A stretch of DNA of 64,000 bases from Luteimonas terricola (GCF_004352845.1 NZ_SJRX01000001.1:62001-126000); one strand, 5' to 3'; shown: positions 8,577 to 17,790, counted from the stretch's first letter. Numbers and translations: made by a program. The notes: generated by a model not told the origin, from the sequence alone.

Positions 8577-10354
8577 AACAGCGTCACCTCTTATTGATCG
8601 CGGCCCCGCTGCTGCTTGGCGTCATGGGCGCCAGTACGGATGCGAGGGCCGCGGGACCACTGACCTTCACCAACGAAGCGTCCCAGCGGATCGATACGCT
8701 GCACGACTCGAACTATCGCTTTGACGCGCTGTTCGTCGACTTCAACAGCGACGGTTGCCCAGATACGTTCATCGTGTCGCATAGCGACTGGGGTGCGACT
8801 TCGCAGCTTTGGAACAACAGTTGCGACGGCAGCGGCACGTTCCGTCACGTCCCGAACAGCGAGGCCAGGTACTACCTCGAAGGGCAGCCCTTGATCTCCG
8901 GCTGGGTCACGCGGTTGGACTTCAACGGCGACGGCAAGCAGGATTTCTGGGGCCGCCATGGCTCTGCGCTGGGAGCCCGCTACCGGAACGGATCGACCGC
9001 CGGTGCCTTCATGCCCCGTTTCGCCGCCAAGGAGAGCGGCTGCGAGGGCTACTGCGCGTTCGCGGACATCACCGGCAGCGGCAACCTCGAGGTCATCACC
9101 AACAGCCGGCAGGTATTGAACATCGCGACACTGACGCAACTGCGTCCGGCGTCCGGCAGCCCCGCGCTCCAGGTGGTCGGAGACGTCACCGGCAACGGCT
9201 GGCCCGATATCGTGCAGCCGGCAAACGGCGGATACTGGCGCAATGACCGGGGCACGTTGACGTGGGTGGAGGTACCGGCCTTCACTGGCGGCAGCTTCAT
9301 GCAGATCCTGCTCGCGGACTTCGACAATGACGGCCACCTCGACCTGTTCCACCTCGATGGCCCGCAGTTCGGCAACAGCACCCGGGCGATGCTTTACCGC
9401 AACAACGGGTCGGGCGGATTCATCAACGTGTCGTCCGCTTCGGGTCTGTCCGCGATCGCCGCCAGCGACTACGGCAACATCATCGCCGCGGACTTCGACA
9501 ACGATGGCCTGCAGGACCTGATGGTCGCGGGCGTTGGCGATTCCGTCCGGATCTACCGCAACACCGGCAACATGACGTTCACCGAGTCCACCACTACCAA
9601 CTTCGGCCAGGCGTCGGGAGACGCGGCGGGCGGATGGCAGTCGGGCAAGCCGCGCGCGGACGTCGCCGACTTCGACAACGACGGCCGGCTCGACATCGTC
9701 AAGACCCAGTTCCAGAGCAACATCGGGCTGTGGCGCAACACGACCGACACCGACGGCAATCGCTGGATGAAGGTGCGCGTGCGTGGCGGCGGCGGCAACA
9801 GCGACGGCGTCGGCGCCAATGTGCGCTGGTACCGCCCTGGTACGAGCCAGTTGGTGTCGCACATGCATGTGGCGGTCGGTGAACAGCACCCCCAGACCCA
9901 CCTGCATACCGGGCTTTCCGGCCAGCGGACGGTCGACCTGGAGGTCCGCTTCCCGAACGGTGGGCCTGTCCATCGTTTTTCCAACGTCGCGAGCAACCAG
10001 GAAGTCATCGTCTATCGCAACGGCTGCATGTTGACCGGGTGGCGCCCAGGCAAGGGTTGGCCGCTGCAGCCGCCGACGAACTGCGTCTCCGCCCCGTCTC
10101 CTGTGCCGGTCAACGGCGCGCAGCCGCTCGTTCCGCCGACCGCGCCGCAGCCAGGTGTCAGCGCGGCTGCCAAGGTCCCGGCCGCCGCGACGGTGACCGG
10201 TACTGCCACTGCCACTGCAGGGACACCACCATTGGAACCCGCCCACGGGAGTGGGATCGCAGCCGAGCGCGTGGTGCGCATCACGCCGAAGGCGGTGGTG
10301 TGGTGGCGCGATTTCCAGCGCTGGCTGCGAATCGTTCTTCGCGAGCCCGGATAG
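8558..10354 (+). CDS. Secreted FG-GAP/VCBS-repeat protein with UnbV-like domain and shared C-terminal tail
   Basis: A 598-residue exported protein. ATG 8558 has GGAG at 8549-8552 and yields a signal peptide ending near DARAAG. Asp-rich calcium-binding loops of FG-GAP blades occur at about residues 61 (DFNSDG), 121 (DFNGDG), 254, 312 and 371 (DFDNDG), indicating a beta-propeller. An ASPIC/UnbV-like segment follows (about 405-485, GVGANVRWYRPG, VDLEVRFPNGG). After it comes NGAQPLVPPT, a low-complexity Ala/Thr/Pro linker and the terminal tail VRITPKAVVWWRDFQRWL. The linker motif and tail match the beta-helix protein at 2859-4520. Probably a surface or matrix protein of the EPS system. Confidence 0.82.
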   Translation: MVACALKQRHLLLIAAPLLLGVMGASTDARAAGPLTFTNEASQRIDTLHDSNYRFDALFVDFNSDGCPDTFIVSHSDWGATSQLWNNSCDGSGTFRHVPNSEARYYLEGQPLISGWVTRLDFNGDGKQDFWGRHGSALGARYRNGSTAGAFMPRFAAKESGCEGYCAFADITGSGNLEVITNSRQVLNIATLTQLRPASGSPALQVVGDVTGNGWPDIVQPANGGYWRNDRGTLTWVEVPAFTGGSFMQILLADFDNDGHLDLFHLDGPQFGNSTRAMLYRNNGSGGFINVSSASGLSAIAASDYGNIIAADFDNDGLQDLMVAGVGDSVRIYRNTGNMTFTESTTTNFGQASGDAAGGWQSGKPRADVADFDNDGRLDIVKTQFQSNIGLWRNTTDTDGNRWMKVRVRGGGGNSDGVGANVRWYRPGTSQLVSHMHVAVGEQHPQTHLHTGLSGQRTVDLEVRFPNGGPVHRFSNVASNQEVIVYRNGCMLTGWRPGKGWPLQPPTNCVSAPSPVPVNGAQPLVPPTAPQPGVSAAAKVPAAATVTGTATATAGTPPLEPAHGSGIAAERVVRITPKAVVWWRDFQRWLRIVLREPG

Positions 10355-10379
10355 CCCGGGCCTCGGGGTCGGCGACGCG

Positions 10380-11525
10380 TCAGCCCGACGCCTTTCGCTT
10401 CAGCCTCCTGATGGTGCCGCCGAGCCAGAGTTCGTCGATCTGCTTCAGCAACTGCCGCTCGCGGTATCGCCGCAGCCGTCTGCCCAGTTCCCGGCACGCG
10501 GAGGCATTGCCCATCGCCCGCGCCAGCCGCAGGTTGTCTTCCCAGTCCACGTAGTGCGTGGGGCTGTTGATCGGGGCGAGATCGAGCTCCGCGAAGTCGG
10601 TCAGTGGCTCGAAGTTGCGGCTGCGCAGTCCGGCCAGCGTGAGCGCCATCCGGAAGCGGAGGCATTTCTCGCATTTGCCGCAGTTGAGTCCCTGGTCCTG
10701 CCAGCAGACGCGGATGCGCTGCAGCAGGAAATCATCCCTGGCGACTTCCAGCAGTTTCTCGTGGCGGCGCGACTCGCAGCCGATATGCTCGATACGCACC
10801 CGATCCGATGAGCACAGTGGATCCGTGAGCGGGTGGGAGCCCGTGGGACCCAGGTCGTCGTAGGCGGCACTTGAACTGATGTACGTCACAGGCATGCCGA
10901 GCACGTTGGCCAGGCTGCCCAGTCCGCAGCCCTGGGCCACGCCCCAGCCGATGTCCGAGCGCGATACCTTGCGGATGAAGAACCGCACGTTGCTTTCGAT
11001 CGCCACCAGCCTCTTGCCGTAGGCTTCCGCGATCTCGAGGTTGCTCTCCAGGCATTGCCGATAGAGCTCGTCCTCGTCGAGCTGCATGTCGATGCCGCGG
11101 ACATAGATCAGCGTATCGACCGAGGCGCCGTACTTCTGCAGGCTGTGGCAGGCATCCAGGCCCCCGGAGAAGAGCAGTCCCCGCCCCCGTTCGACTGCGG
11201 GAGGTTCGCCGGGCCGGATGTCGACGCGGATGTCCACTTTCTTGAACGCCGGGTACCAGACGGCGTAGATGTCCTGCAGCCGGTCGATGTTGTCCAGGAG
11301 CTCCCTGGAGGCGGCGAGGCCGTCGGGGATGACGATGTCCCGTCCCTGCGCCATCGCCGGCACCAGCATCGCGCACAGGAACGGTTCGGCGCCGTCCGCC
11401 AGCTCGCGGCTGGCATCCGTCCTGTAGTAAAGCTCGACGCCATCCACATGCCCTGAAAGAACCGTTCCGGAAGCGTCCCGCTTCAGTGTGTGTCCTTCAA
11501 GAGTCAGCGGTTCGGTTGGGTGCAT
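10380..11525 (-). CDS. PP-loop ATP-pyrophosphatase-like protein (QueC/ExsB-like fold)
   Basis: A 381-residue protein. GLLFSGGLDACHSL (about residue 126) is a PP-loop (SGG-x-D-x) that binds ATP and adenylates a carboxylate or amide substrate. CGKCEKCLRFR near residue 285 is a Cys cluster like the zinc site of QueC and related enzymes. It is longer than QueC (about 230 aa), with an extra N-terminal domain. I start at ATG 11525 (MHPTEPLTLEG); an upstream ATG at 11555 is possible. Convergent with the FG-GAP gene and divergent from a glycosyltransferase. In this setting a sugar-modifying amidating or thiolating role is more likely than queuosine synthesis (inference). Confidence 0.7.
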   Translation of the reverse strand: MHPTEPLTLEGHTLKRDASGTVLSGHVDGVELYYRTDASRELADGAEPFLCAMLVPAMAQGRDIVIPDGLAASRELLDNIDRLQDIYAVWYPAFKKVDIRVDIRPGEPPAVERGRGLLFSGGLDACHSLQKYGASVDTLIYVRGIDMQLDEDELYRQCLESNLEIAEAYGKRLVAIESNVRFFIRKVSRSDIGWGVAQGCGLGSLANVLGMPVTYISSSAAYDDLGPTGSHPLTDPLCSSDRVRIEHIGCESRRHEKLLEVARDDFLLQRIRVCWQDQGLNCGKCEKCLRFRMALTLAGLRSRNFEPLTDFAELDLAPINSPTHYVDWEDNLRLARAMGNASACRELGRRLRRYRERQLLKQIDELWLGGTIRRLKRKASG

Positions 11526-11690
11526 GGCGTGGCCTGATCTCGTCCTGAAGCACATGGTGTGATGCCAGGAGAACGGATTCCCCGACCTTGACCGGCCGTT
11601 CGTCCGGTGCGGCGGTTGCGGGCGTCGTCGCGGGTCCGCTTTCCGGGGCGGCTCGCGTTTACATCAGCAGCGGGTAGAGCGCGGAGTTCC

Positions 11691-12815
11691 ATGATTGCCA
11701 TCGTCGTGTTCTGGGTCGTCGCCTTGCTGCTTGGCTACACCTATGTCGGCTATCCCGCGCTGGTCCTTGCGCTGGCGCGTGTGAGGCCAAGGCCCGTCCT
11801 GCGCGGCGACACGCAGCCGGCGGTGACCGTGGTGATGACGGTGCACAACGGTGCCGGCGAGCTGGCCGCCAAGCTCGACAACCTGTCGTCGCTCGACTAT
11901 CCGCGCGGGCGGCTGGACATCGTCGTGGCCTGCGATGGCTGCAGCGATGCATCGGCCGCGATCGCCCGCGCTTACGTCGGGCGAGCGGTGACGGTGCTCG
12001 AGTACGCCGAACGCCGCGGCAAGGCGGCCTGCCTCAACGACGCGGTGGCGGCCGCGACCGGCGAACTGCTGCTGATGGTGGACGTCCGCCAGCGCGTGGA
12101 AGCCGACGCGCTGCGACGACTGGTGTCCTGCCTCGACGATCCGACCGTCGGCGTCGCGGCCGGGGAACTGCGCTTCGAGAATCCGGAAACGGGCTTCGCG
12201 GCCAGCGTCGATGCGTACTGGAAGTACGAGAAGGTGATCCGGCTGGCCGAAAGCGCCAGCGGCTCGGCGATCGGGGTCAGCGGCGCGCTCTACGCGGTGC
12301 GTCGCCGGCTGTTCCCGATGGTGCCGGCAGGAACAGTGCTGGACGACGTATTCGTGCCGATGCAGGTGCTGCGCGCGGGACACCGCGTGGTGATGGAGGA
12401 GGGAGCTGTGGCCTGGGACCGGCCTTCGCACGACAGTACCCAGGAGCGAGGGCGGAAGTTGCGTACGCTTGCCGGCAACTTCCAGCTGGTTTCGCTGGCG
12501 CCGTGGTTGCTGGTGCCCGGCGTCAATCCGGCCTGGCTGCGTTTCGTCAGCCACAAGCTGCTGCGTCTGCTGTCGCCGTGGCTGCTGCTGGCGTTCGCGG
12601 TCGCCAGTGCTTCGCTGGCTGGCCGCCATGGGATCTACCAGCTGGCCGCCGCGGGTCTGGCGCTGTTCGCCATGCTGGTGGTGCTGGCGCGCATCGTCCC
12701 GCCGATGGCAAGGCTGCTGCCGGTGCGGGTCGCATCTGCGTTCGCGCACATGAACGTATACGCCGCGCAGGCGTTCTTCACTTGGATCGGGAACCGCAGG
12801 CTGCATCTGTGGTGA
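11691..12815 (+). CDS. Membrane glycosyltransferase family 2
   Basis: A 374-residue processive-type GT2. An N-terminal membrane helix (IAIVVFWVVALLLGYTYVGY) precedes the GT-A domain (VTVVMTVHNGAGELAAKL, DIVVACDGCSDAS). VDVRQRV stands where the D-x-D region is expected; VLDDVFVPMQVLRAGHRV contains the acceptor-site acidic pair. At least two C-terminal helices follow (about 305-350). The catalytic QxxRW motif appears as QERGRK. ATG 11691 has GGAG 6 nt upstream. Likely elongates or initiates a glycan at the membrane. Confidence 0.87.
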   Translation: MIAIVVFWVVALLLGYTYVGYPALVLALARVRPRPVLRGDTQPAVTVVMTVHNGAGELAAKLDNLSSLDYPRGRLDIVVACDGCSDASAAIARAYVGRAVTVLEYAERRGKAACLNDAVAAATGELLLMVDVRQRVEADALRRLVSCLDDPTVGVAAGELRFENPETGFAASVDAYWKYEKVIRLAESASGSAIGVSGALYAVRRRLFPMVPAGTVLDDVFVPMQVLRAGHRVVMEEGAVAWDRPSHDSTQERGRKLRTLAGNFQLVSLAPWLLVPGVNPAWLRFVSHKLLRLLSPWLLLAFAVASASLAGRHGIYQLAAAGLALFAMLVVLARIVPPMARLLPVRVASAFAHMNVYAAQAFFTWIGNRRLHLW

Positions 12816-12833
12816 GGCGCGTCGATCCGCGCC
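12816..12833. terminator. Stem-loop in convergent spacer
   Basis: GGCGCG (12816-12821) and CGCGCC (12828-12833) can pair around a 6-nt loop between two convergent glycosyltransferase genes. No U-tract follows on either strand, so termination activity is only suggested by position. Confidence 0.3.
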
Positions 12834-12849
12834 GGGCCGGCGCGCCGGC

Positions 12850-13851
12850 TCAACGCAGGTCGTGGCTGTGCTGGGGCGGGACGCCCGTGGCCAGCAGCGG
12901 GCGCGACGCGGCATCGGGATCTGGCAGCGGATCCCAGTCCCTGCAGAACAGCTTCTTCGCGACCTGGGTGGCGCGGTTGGCGATGCCGATCGGGGCACCG
13001 AGCCAGCGCGCGACCAGGAACGCCTTGCGCCGCACGACCCAGTTGTACATCGACTGTTCGGAATAGAAGTTGTAACCCCAGCGCCGCTCGAACAGGCGCG
13101 ACGACGGGGCGGTCAGTTTCCGGCCCCAGCGGTAGAAGAAGAAGCGCATGTCCGACAGCGCCATCCGCGTGCCGAGGTTGTCGAAATGGATCACCGACTT
13201 CGGTTCGACCACCATGGTCCTGTCCATCGCTGCGACCTGCAACGAGATGTCGAGGTGTTCGCGGATCACCATCGATGGCAGTTCGATGCGCTTGAACACG
13301 TCGCCGTCGAACAGCACGCAGTGCAGCTCGAAGGTGCCGGTCCCGGAACGCTCGTTCGGGAGGTCGGGCACGTCCGTGCGGCGGAAATGCTTGTGCTCGA
13401 TGAGGTAGGGCGTACCCTCGACGTCGACCACGCGCAGTTCGCCGGTGTAGAGGTGGTTGCGCAGCGGTGCGCCACGGTCGACGCCTTCGCGCTCGAGGAT
13501 CAGCGGCGTGACCACGGCATGGCCATCGGCCATGGCGTCGAGCAGCGGCGGCAGCCAGCCTTCGGTGACGCGCGAGTCGTTGTCCAGCAGGACCACGGCG
13601 GGCGTGTCGATCAGCGGCTGCGCCTCGCGCAGCGCGTCCATCGGCGTGCACAGGCCAAGTTCGAAGAAGCGGACGTCCGGGCGCCCCTGCAGCTGCCTGC
13701 GCACGGGGTCGATGATCGAGGCCGGGTAGTCGAGATCCATGATCCACAGCCGGAAGGGCCGCGGCGTATGGCGGTAGACCGCATCGATGCATTCGTCGAG
13801 TCCGGAGTAGCGATCCCGGGGCGTGATGATGATGGTGACAGCCTGGTCCAT
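12850..13851 (-). CDS. Glycosyltransferase family 2
   Basis: A 333-residue soluble GT-A enzyme and the last gene of the eleven-gene leftward operon. It opens with MDQAVTIIITPRDRYSGLDE. VVLLDNDSRVTEGWL contains the metal-binding D-x-D. A long C-terminal part (GRKLTAPSSRLFERRWGYNF) has no domain I recognise. It starts 28 bp after the preceding deacetylase gene. Confidence 0.85.
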   Translation of the reverse strand: MDQAVTIIITPRDRYSGLDECIDAVYRHTPRPFRLWIMDLDYPASIIDPVRRQLQGRPDVRFFELGLCTPMDALREAQPLIDTPAVVLLDNDSRVTEGWLPPLLDAMADGHAVVTPLILEREGVDRGAPLRNHLYTGELRVVDVEGTPYLIEHKHFRRTDVPDLPNERSGTGTFELHCVLFDGDVFKRIELPSMVIREHLDISLQVAAMDRTMVVEPKSVIHFDNLGTRMALSDMRFFFYRWGRKLTAPSSRLFERRWGYNFYSEQSMYNWVVRRKAFLVARWLGAPIGIANRATQVAKKLFCRDWDPLPDPDAASRPLLATGVPPQHSHDLR

Positions 13852-13879
13852 CCGTCTGCTTCCTCTGTCAGTCCGGGCC

Positions 13880-14659
13880 TTACGTTCCGCCGAAGCTGTG
13901 TCGCCTGAGCCATTGGTACGCCGGCCTGGCCCAGCGCTTCGCCGGTTTCTTCAAGGTCCACAACAGCCACTGGCGCTGTCGCGCAGTGCCAGTGCCCTGC
14001 GCGAACGCTGCGGCCGCCTCCGGGCCCATGCCTCGCTGCAGCGCATAGCGGCCGATCAGCAGCCCCTGACCCTGGCGGGCCACGGCGGTGATGGGTTCCG
14101 ACGTGAACAGGTAACGGATTCCGCTGGCGAAGGCGGACGCGGCGACCTCGCGCGTGTAGAAGCCGCCGGGGATCGATGCGACTTCGATGGGGGCGCCGAG
14201 CACGTCGGCGAGGCGGTGGACGCTGTCGCGCCATTCCGCCGCCATCGCCGCTGCGGACAGGCGCGAGATGTCGACCGGATGGGTGTGCGAATGACTGCCG
14301 ATGACATGTCCTGTGGCGGCGAGCGCGCGCAGGTCGGCTTCGCTGACGAAGCCCGGCGTGCCGATCCGGACGCCGGTGATCAGGAAGTGCCCGGTCATGC
14401 CGTGGGCATCGAGGACCCTGGCCGCGGCCAGGGAGCTGGCGCCGCCGTCGTCGAAGGTGAGCAGGCAATGCCCGGGAGCGAAGGCGTCGGCGGCGTCAAC
14501 GCGCGGGAACCGCAGTCCGCTGGCGGCAAGGCGCCCGACGTGGGCCTCGTATTGGGGCCACAGCAGCTTGTACGAGGCCGCGGAAGGTCCCGGGAAGCCG
14601 CTCTCGTCGTCCTCGCCCGCGGTGACCACGTCGTGGTACATCAGGCTGGCGATGTTCAA
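13880..14659 (-). CDS. NodB-type polysaccharide deacetylase
   Basis: A 259-residue carbohydrate esterase 4-like enzyme expected to remove N-acetyl groups from a glycan. LLTFDDGG (about residues 67-74) supplies the catalytic base and metal Asp; HSHTHP (about 119-124) is the metal-binding His motif. The chosen start is TTG 14659 with GGAGG about 10 nt upstream; the next in-frame ATG (14641) would remove only six residues. No signal peptide is seen, so it is probably cytoplasmic or has lost export. Confidence 0.85.
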   Translation of the reverse strand: MNIASLMYHDVVTAGEDDESGFPGPSAASYKLLWPQYEAHVGRLAASGLRFPRVDAADAFAPGHCLLTFDDGGASSLAAARVLDAHGMTGHFLITGVRIGTPGFVSEADLRALAATGHVIGSHSHTHPVDISRLSAAAMAAEWRDSVHRLADVLGAPIEVASIPGGFYTREVAASAFASGIRYLFTSEPITAVARQGQGLLIGRYALQRGMGPEAAAAFAQGTGTARQRQWLLWTLKKPAKRWARPAYQWLRRHSFGGT

Positions 14660-14717
14660 GGCCCGTGTCCTCCGCGGGTTGCGGCGCAGGATGGCGGGAT
14701 CCTGCCCCGGCGCTGGA

Positions 14718-15929
14718 TCAGGCCGATGCCGCGCATGTCGTCCCCGTTGCGCACCGGTTGGGCGGCGGCGGCAGGATGAAGTCGCGCCAGTCGTGCGGGT
14801 CGCCGCCGTGGCCGGCTTCGGCCGCCTTGACGATATTGAACACTTCGCGGGCGTTGACGTAGTGCAGGACGTAGCGCTCGCCGTCGTTGTAGTGCTGTTC
14901 GAGGTGGCTGAACATCGCGTCCACCGCCGGGCCGAGCACGACGTCGGCTTCCTTTTCGGGGGCGCCGTGGGTATGGATCTTGATGAAGATCCACTCGGGG
15001 CGGCCCTCGACGTGGATGCCTGTTTCGACCCAGCCGTCGACGCGCGCAGGCGTGGGCGGGTAGTTGGCGCGGATATCCGCGTTCTCCACCCGTGGCACGA
15101 AGCCGTGCCTGCGGTCGCGCCAGTTCAGCCCGACGGGGCCCTGCACCAGCAGCAGGTCGCCCGTCGGCGTGCCCCCGGCGCGTACCGGGACGCCGCGGTC
15201 GTGCGACTTCGGTTGCAACGGATCGTCAGTGGCGTAGTAGATCGAGTTGATCGTGCGGGTCTGGGTGTCGCTGGGCGCCGAGGGCATGGTGAAGTCGGCG
15301 TAGCAGCCCAACTCGCGCAGCAGGACCAGTTCGTTGTCGAGTCCGCACCAGCGTCCGTCCGGACGCGAGTTGTCCAGGCACCAGTTGCCGTGGATGAACC
15401 CGAACATGATCTCGCCGGTCTCCGGATGCCGGGGCAGGGCGCCGTGGCGGTCATGCAGGAGCTGCTTGAAGCGCGTGATCGATTCGCGGAAGTTGGCTTC
15501 GGTGTCGTCGTCGTGGTGCAGGTGCACCTCCAGCTCGCCATAGCCGTCGCGGCACAGCGCCTCCAGCTTGGCCAGGTGCTCCTCGAGGTACTCCTCCTCC
15601 GGATAGAAGAAGCCATGCTGCGGGCGGCGGCCGTCGGCATCGCGATGGCGGTCGGCAAGCGCGCGGTAGTCGCGGCACCAGCGGTCGACACGCGCGCGCT
15701 GGGTTTCGAGGCCGGGGTGGCCGTGCATCGGTTCGTAATGGTCGACGAAGCAGAACATCACGTGCGTCGGCCCCTGGTGGGACGCGCGCGGCTTGCGGCG
15801 CAGGTAGGCAGGCAGCCATATCTGCATGTTGCGCGCGCGGATGAAGCGGGCCACCACCAGCACGATCGCGACGGAGACGGCGACGGCGACGGCGACGACA
15901 GCGGTGGCGAGCCACGGGATTGCGGTCAT
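14718..15929 (-). CDS. Membrane-anchored protein of unknown function, possibly deacetylase-like
   Basis: A 403-residue protein with an N-terminal signal anchor (residues about 4-28, Ala/Val-rich). The rest resembles a metal-dependent carbohydrate esterase in layout: VMFCFVDHYEPMHG near the N-terminus, ELEVHLHHDDDTEANF, and MFGFIHGNWCLDNSRPDGRW. These His/Asp clusters could bind metal, but the standard TFDDG and HSxxH motifs are absent, so it is not a canonical NodB enzyme. Its ATG overlaps the upstream glycosyltransferase stop (ATGA). I cannot assign a reaction. Confidence 0.75.
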   Translation of the reverse strand: MTAIPWLATAVVAVAVAVSVAIVLVVARFIRARNMQIWLPAYLRRKPRASHQGPTHVMFCFVDHYEPMHGHPGLETQRARVDRWCRDYRALADRHRDADGRRPQHGFFYPEEEYLEEHLAKLEALCRDGYGELEVHLHHDDDTEANFRESITRFKQLLHDRHGALPRHPETGEIMFGFIHGNWCLDNSRPDGRWCGLDNELVLLRELGCYADFTMPSAPSDTQTRTINSIYYATDDPLQPKSHDRGVPVRAGGTPTGDLLLVQGPVGLNWRDRRHGFVPRVENADIRANYPPTPARVDGWVETGIHVEGRPEWIFIKIHTHGAPEKEADVVLGPAVDAMFSHLEQHYNDGERYVLHYVNAREVFNIVKAAEAGHGGDPHDWRDFILPPPPNRCATGTTCAASA

Positions 15930-17140
15930 GTCGATGCCTTGCCTGCTCCGGGGAGCAGCGACAGCAGCTGCGTGGCGTTGTTGCGCCAGCGTCGTTCGCG
16001 CTCGATATAGCCGCGCGCCGCGGCGCCCACGCGCTGCCGCTCGTCCGTGCGACCGGACAGTTCGATCACCTGGTCGACACAGGCGCGCATGTCCTTGCGC
16101 GGGAACAGCCAGCCGGTCGTGCCAGGTTCGATGACTTCGGCGATGGGGTCGTAGTCCGGCGCGACCACCGCGACGCCCATGGCCATCAGTTCGAACAGCT
16201 TCATCGGTGAGCCGTACTCGTTGGAGTCGGGCAGGAATGCGTAGTCCATGCAGGCAATCCATTCGGGAATCTGGTGATGCGGCACGCGGCCGGGCAGGCG
16301 GATGCGGTCGCCGAGCCCGCGCGCCTCCACTTCGCGGCGCACCGCCGGCAGGTCGGCGCCGTCCCCGACCAGCAGCAGGGTCAACGCAGGTGTGTCCTGC
16401 AGCCGGTCGATGATCGCCTCGACGAAACCGGGCACGCCGTGCCAGCGGGCGAACACGCCCATGTGGCCACAGACGACGCGGCCCTCGAGGTCGTGCCGGC
16501 GACGCAGTTCGTCACGGTCGTGGCGCCCGGGGTCGAAGCGGGCGTCGACCGCGTTCGGCGACACAACGGATGGCGGCAGCTGCCCGTAATGCGTGGTGAG
16601 CAGTTCCTTGAAGTAGGTGGAAATGAACACGATGCCCGTCGCCCGGGTCAGGCACCAGGCCTCGATGCGCCGGGCCAGGGGCTTCAGCCACAGGGGGCGC
16701 AGGCGCTGGACGACCGCCGAATCGTTGATCTCGAGGATGACCGGGATGCCGCGGCGGCGCGCGATCCAGATCGTCATGAACAGGAACAGGGAGTAGCGTT
16801 CGTAGATGAAGTCGGGCCGGCTGCGCGCGATCTCGACGCGGATGCGCCACCAGGTGAGCAGGTTGTAGCCGATCTCGGCGAACTCGAACAGCACCCCCGG
16901 CAGACGGCTGACGAGGCCGGCGAGGCGGCCCTTTTCGTCGCCCGCCGCCGCAGGGCTCGCTGCCAATCCCTTCGCCGGCCCCGGTCCGGAGGGCACGCCG
17001 GGCTCGAGCTCGGGATCCGCGCCGGGGAACGACACGACGCGAACCTCGTGTCCGAGCTCGCGCAGCGCGTTGGCCACGCCCCGGATGTGGACGCCTTCGA
17101 CGCGGCGGCCCTGGGTGCGGTGGTGGTAGAGGACCTTCAT
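15926..17140 (-). CDS. Glycosyltransferase family 4
   Basis: A 404-residue GT-B enzyme. It starts at MKVLYHHRTQGRRVEGVHI, followed by GVANALRELGHEV. The donor half contains VCGHMGVFARWHGVPGFVEA and GSPMKLFELMAMGVAVVAP (E-x7-type donor site). A hydrophobic stretch (FMTIWIARRRGIPVILEI) is part of the fold. Its start overlaps the upstream deacetylase stop and its stop overlaps the next start, both as ATGA. Confidence 0.88.
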   Translation of the reverse strand: MKVLYHHRTQGRRVEGVHIRGVANALRELGHEVRVVSFPGADPELEPGVPSGPGPAKGLAASPAAAGDEKGRLAGLVSRLPGVLFEFAEIGYNLLTWWRIRVEIARSRPDFIYERYSLFLFMTIWIARRRGIPVILEINDSAVVQRLRPLWLKPLARRIEAWCLTRATGIVFISTYFKELLTTHYGQLPPSVVSPNAVDARFDPGRHDRDELRRRHDLEGRVVCGHMGVFARWHGVPGFVEAIIDRLQDTPALTLLLVGDGADLPAVRREVEARGLGDRIRLPGRVPHHQIPEWIACMDYAFLPDSNEYGSPMKLFELMAMGVAVVAPDYDPIAEVIEPGTTGWLFPRKDMRACVDQVIELSGRTDERQRVGAAARGYIERERRWRNNATQLLSLLPGAGKAST

Positions 17141-17790
17141 CCGCGTCCCGCCGGCATTGCGCGGACTTCGAAACCGTCGGCGCACCACTGCGGCAGAAGT
17201 TCGGCCAGCAGCTCCACGGTCTCCGCGGTGTCGTCGTGCATCAGGACGGTATCGCCCGACCGCGGTGGCTTGGCCCGGATCTGCGTCAGCAGGGTCGACG
17301 CGGGCAGTTGTTCGTAATCGTGGCTGTCGTACGACCAGAACGCGATCGTGCGGCCGACGCGGGCGAAGTGGAGCAGCAGGTTCGCCGGCAGTGCGCCGCA
17401 GGGAGGGCGGAACGGATGCAGTGTGCGGCCATCGAAGGCGGACAGCGCGGCATCGGTCCGCGCGATCTGGTCGATCTGGTCCGGCAGCGGCAGGTCGCCC
17501 ATGAGCGGGTGGCTCCAGGAATGGTTTCCCAGCGCGTGCCCCTCGTCGACGATCCGGCGCACGACGCCGGGGTGCCGGTCGATGCGGTCGCCGATCAGGA
17601 AGAACGTTGCGGTCGCGCCGTGCGTCTTGAGCAGGTCGAGCACGGGTGGGGTGAATTCCGGATGCGGACCGTCGTCGAAGGTCAGGTAGAGCGTCCTGCG
17701 GCGGACCCGTGCGCGCGTGGTCACCAGGCGCGCGGGCAGGAGGCCGAGCAGGCGTGTCTTGCGGGATCGGGGCTGCACGGTTCGGCTCAT
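17137..17790 (-). CDS. NodB-type polysaccharide deacetylase
   Basis: A 217-residue compact CE4 deacetylase with all standard motifs: LYLTFDDGPHPEFT (motif 1), NHSWSHPLM (motif 2 metal His pair), FRPPCGALP (motif 3) and VLMHDD near the C-terminus (motif 5 His). No signal peptide. The start at ATG 17790 and stop at 17137 overlap both neighbours by 4 bp. Probably de-N-acetylates an amino sugar in the repeat unit. Confidence 0.93.
   Translation of the reverse strand: MSRTVQPRSRKTRLLGLLPARLVTTRARVRRRTLYLTFDDGPHPEFTPPVLDLLKTHGATATFFLIGDRIDRHPGVVRRIVDEGHALGNHSWSHPLMGDLPLPDQIDQIARTDAALSAFDGRTLHPFRPPCGALPANLLLHFARVGRTIAFWSYDSHDYEQLPASTLLTQIRAKPPRSGDTVLMHDDTAETVELLAELLPQWCADGFEVRAMPAGRG

Noticed and set aside
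12836-12849. 14-bp perfect palindrome GCCGGCGCGCCGGC
   Set aside because: No loop or U-run, and such palindromes are frequent by chance at this GC content.
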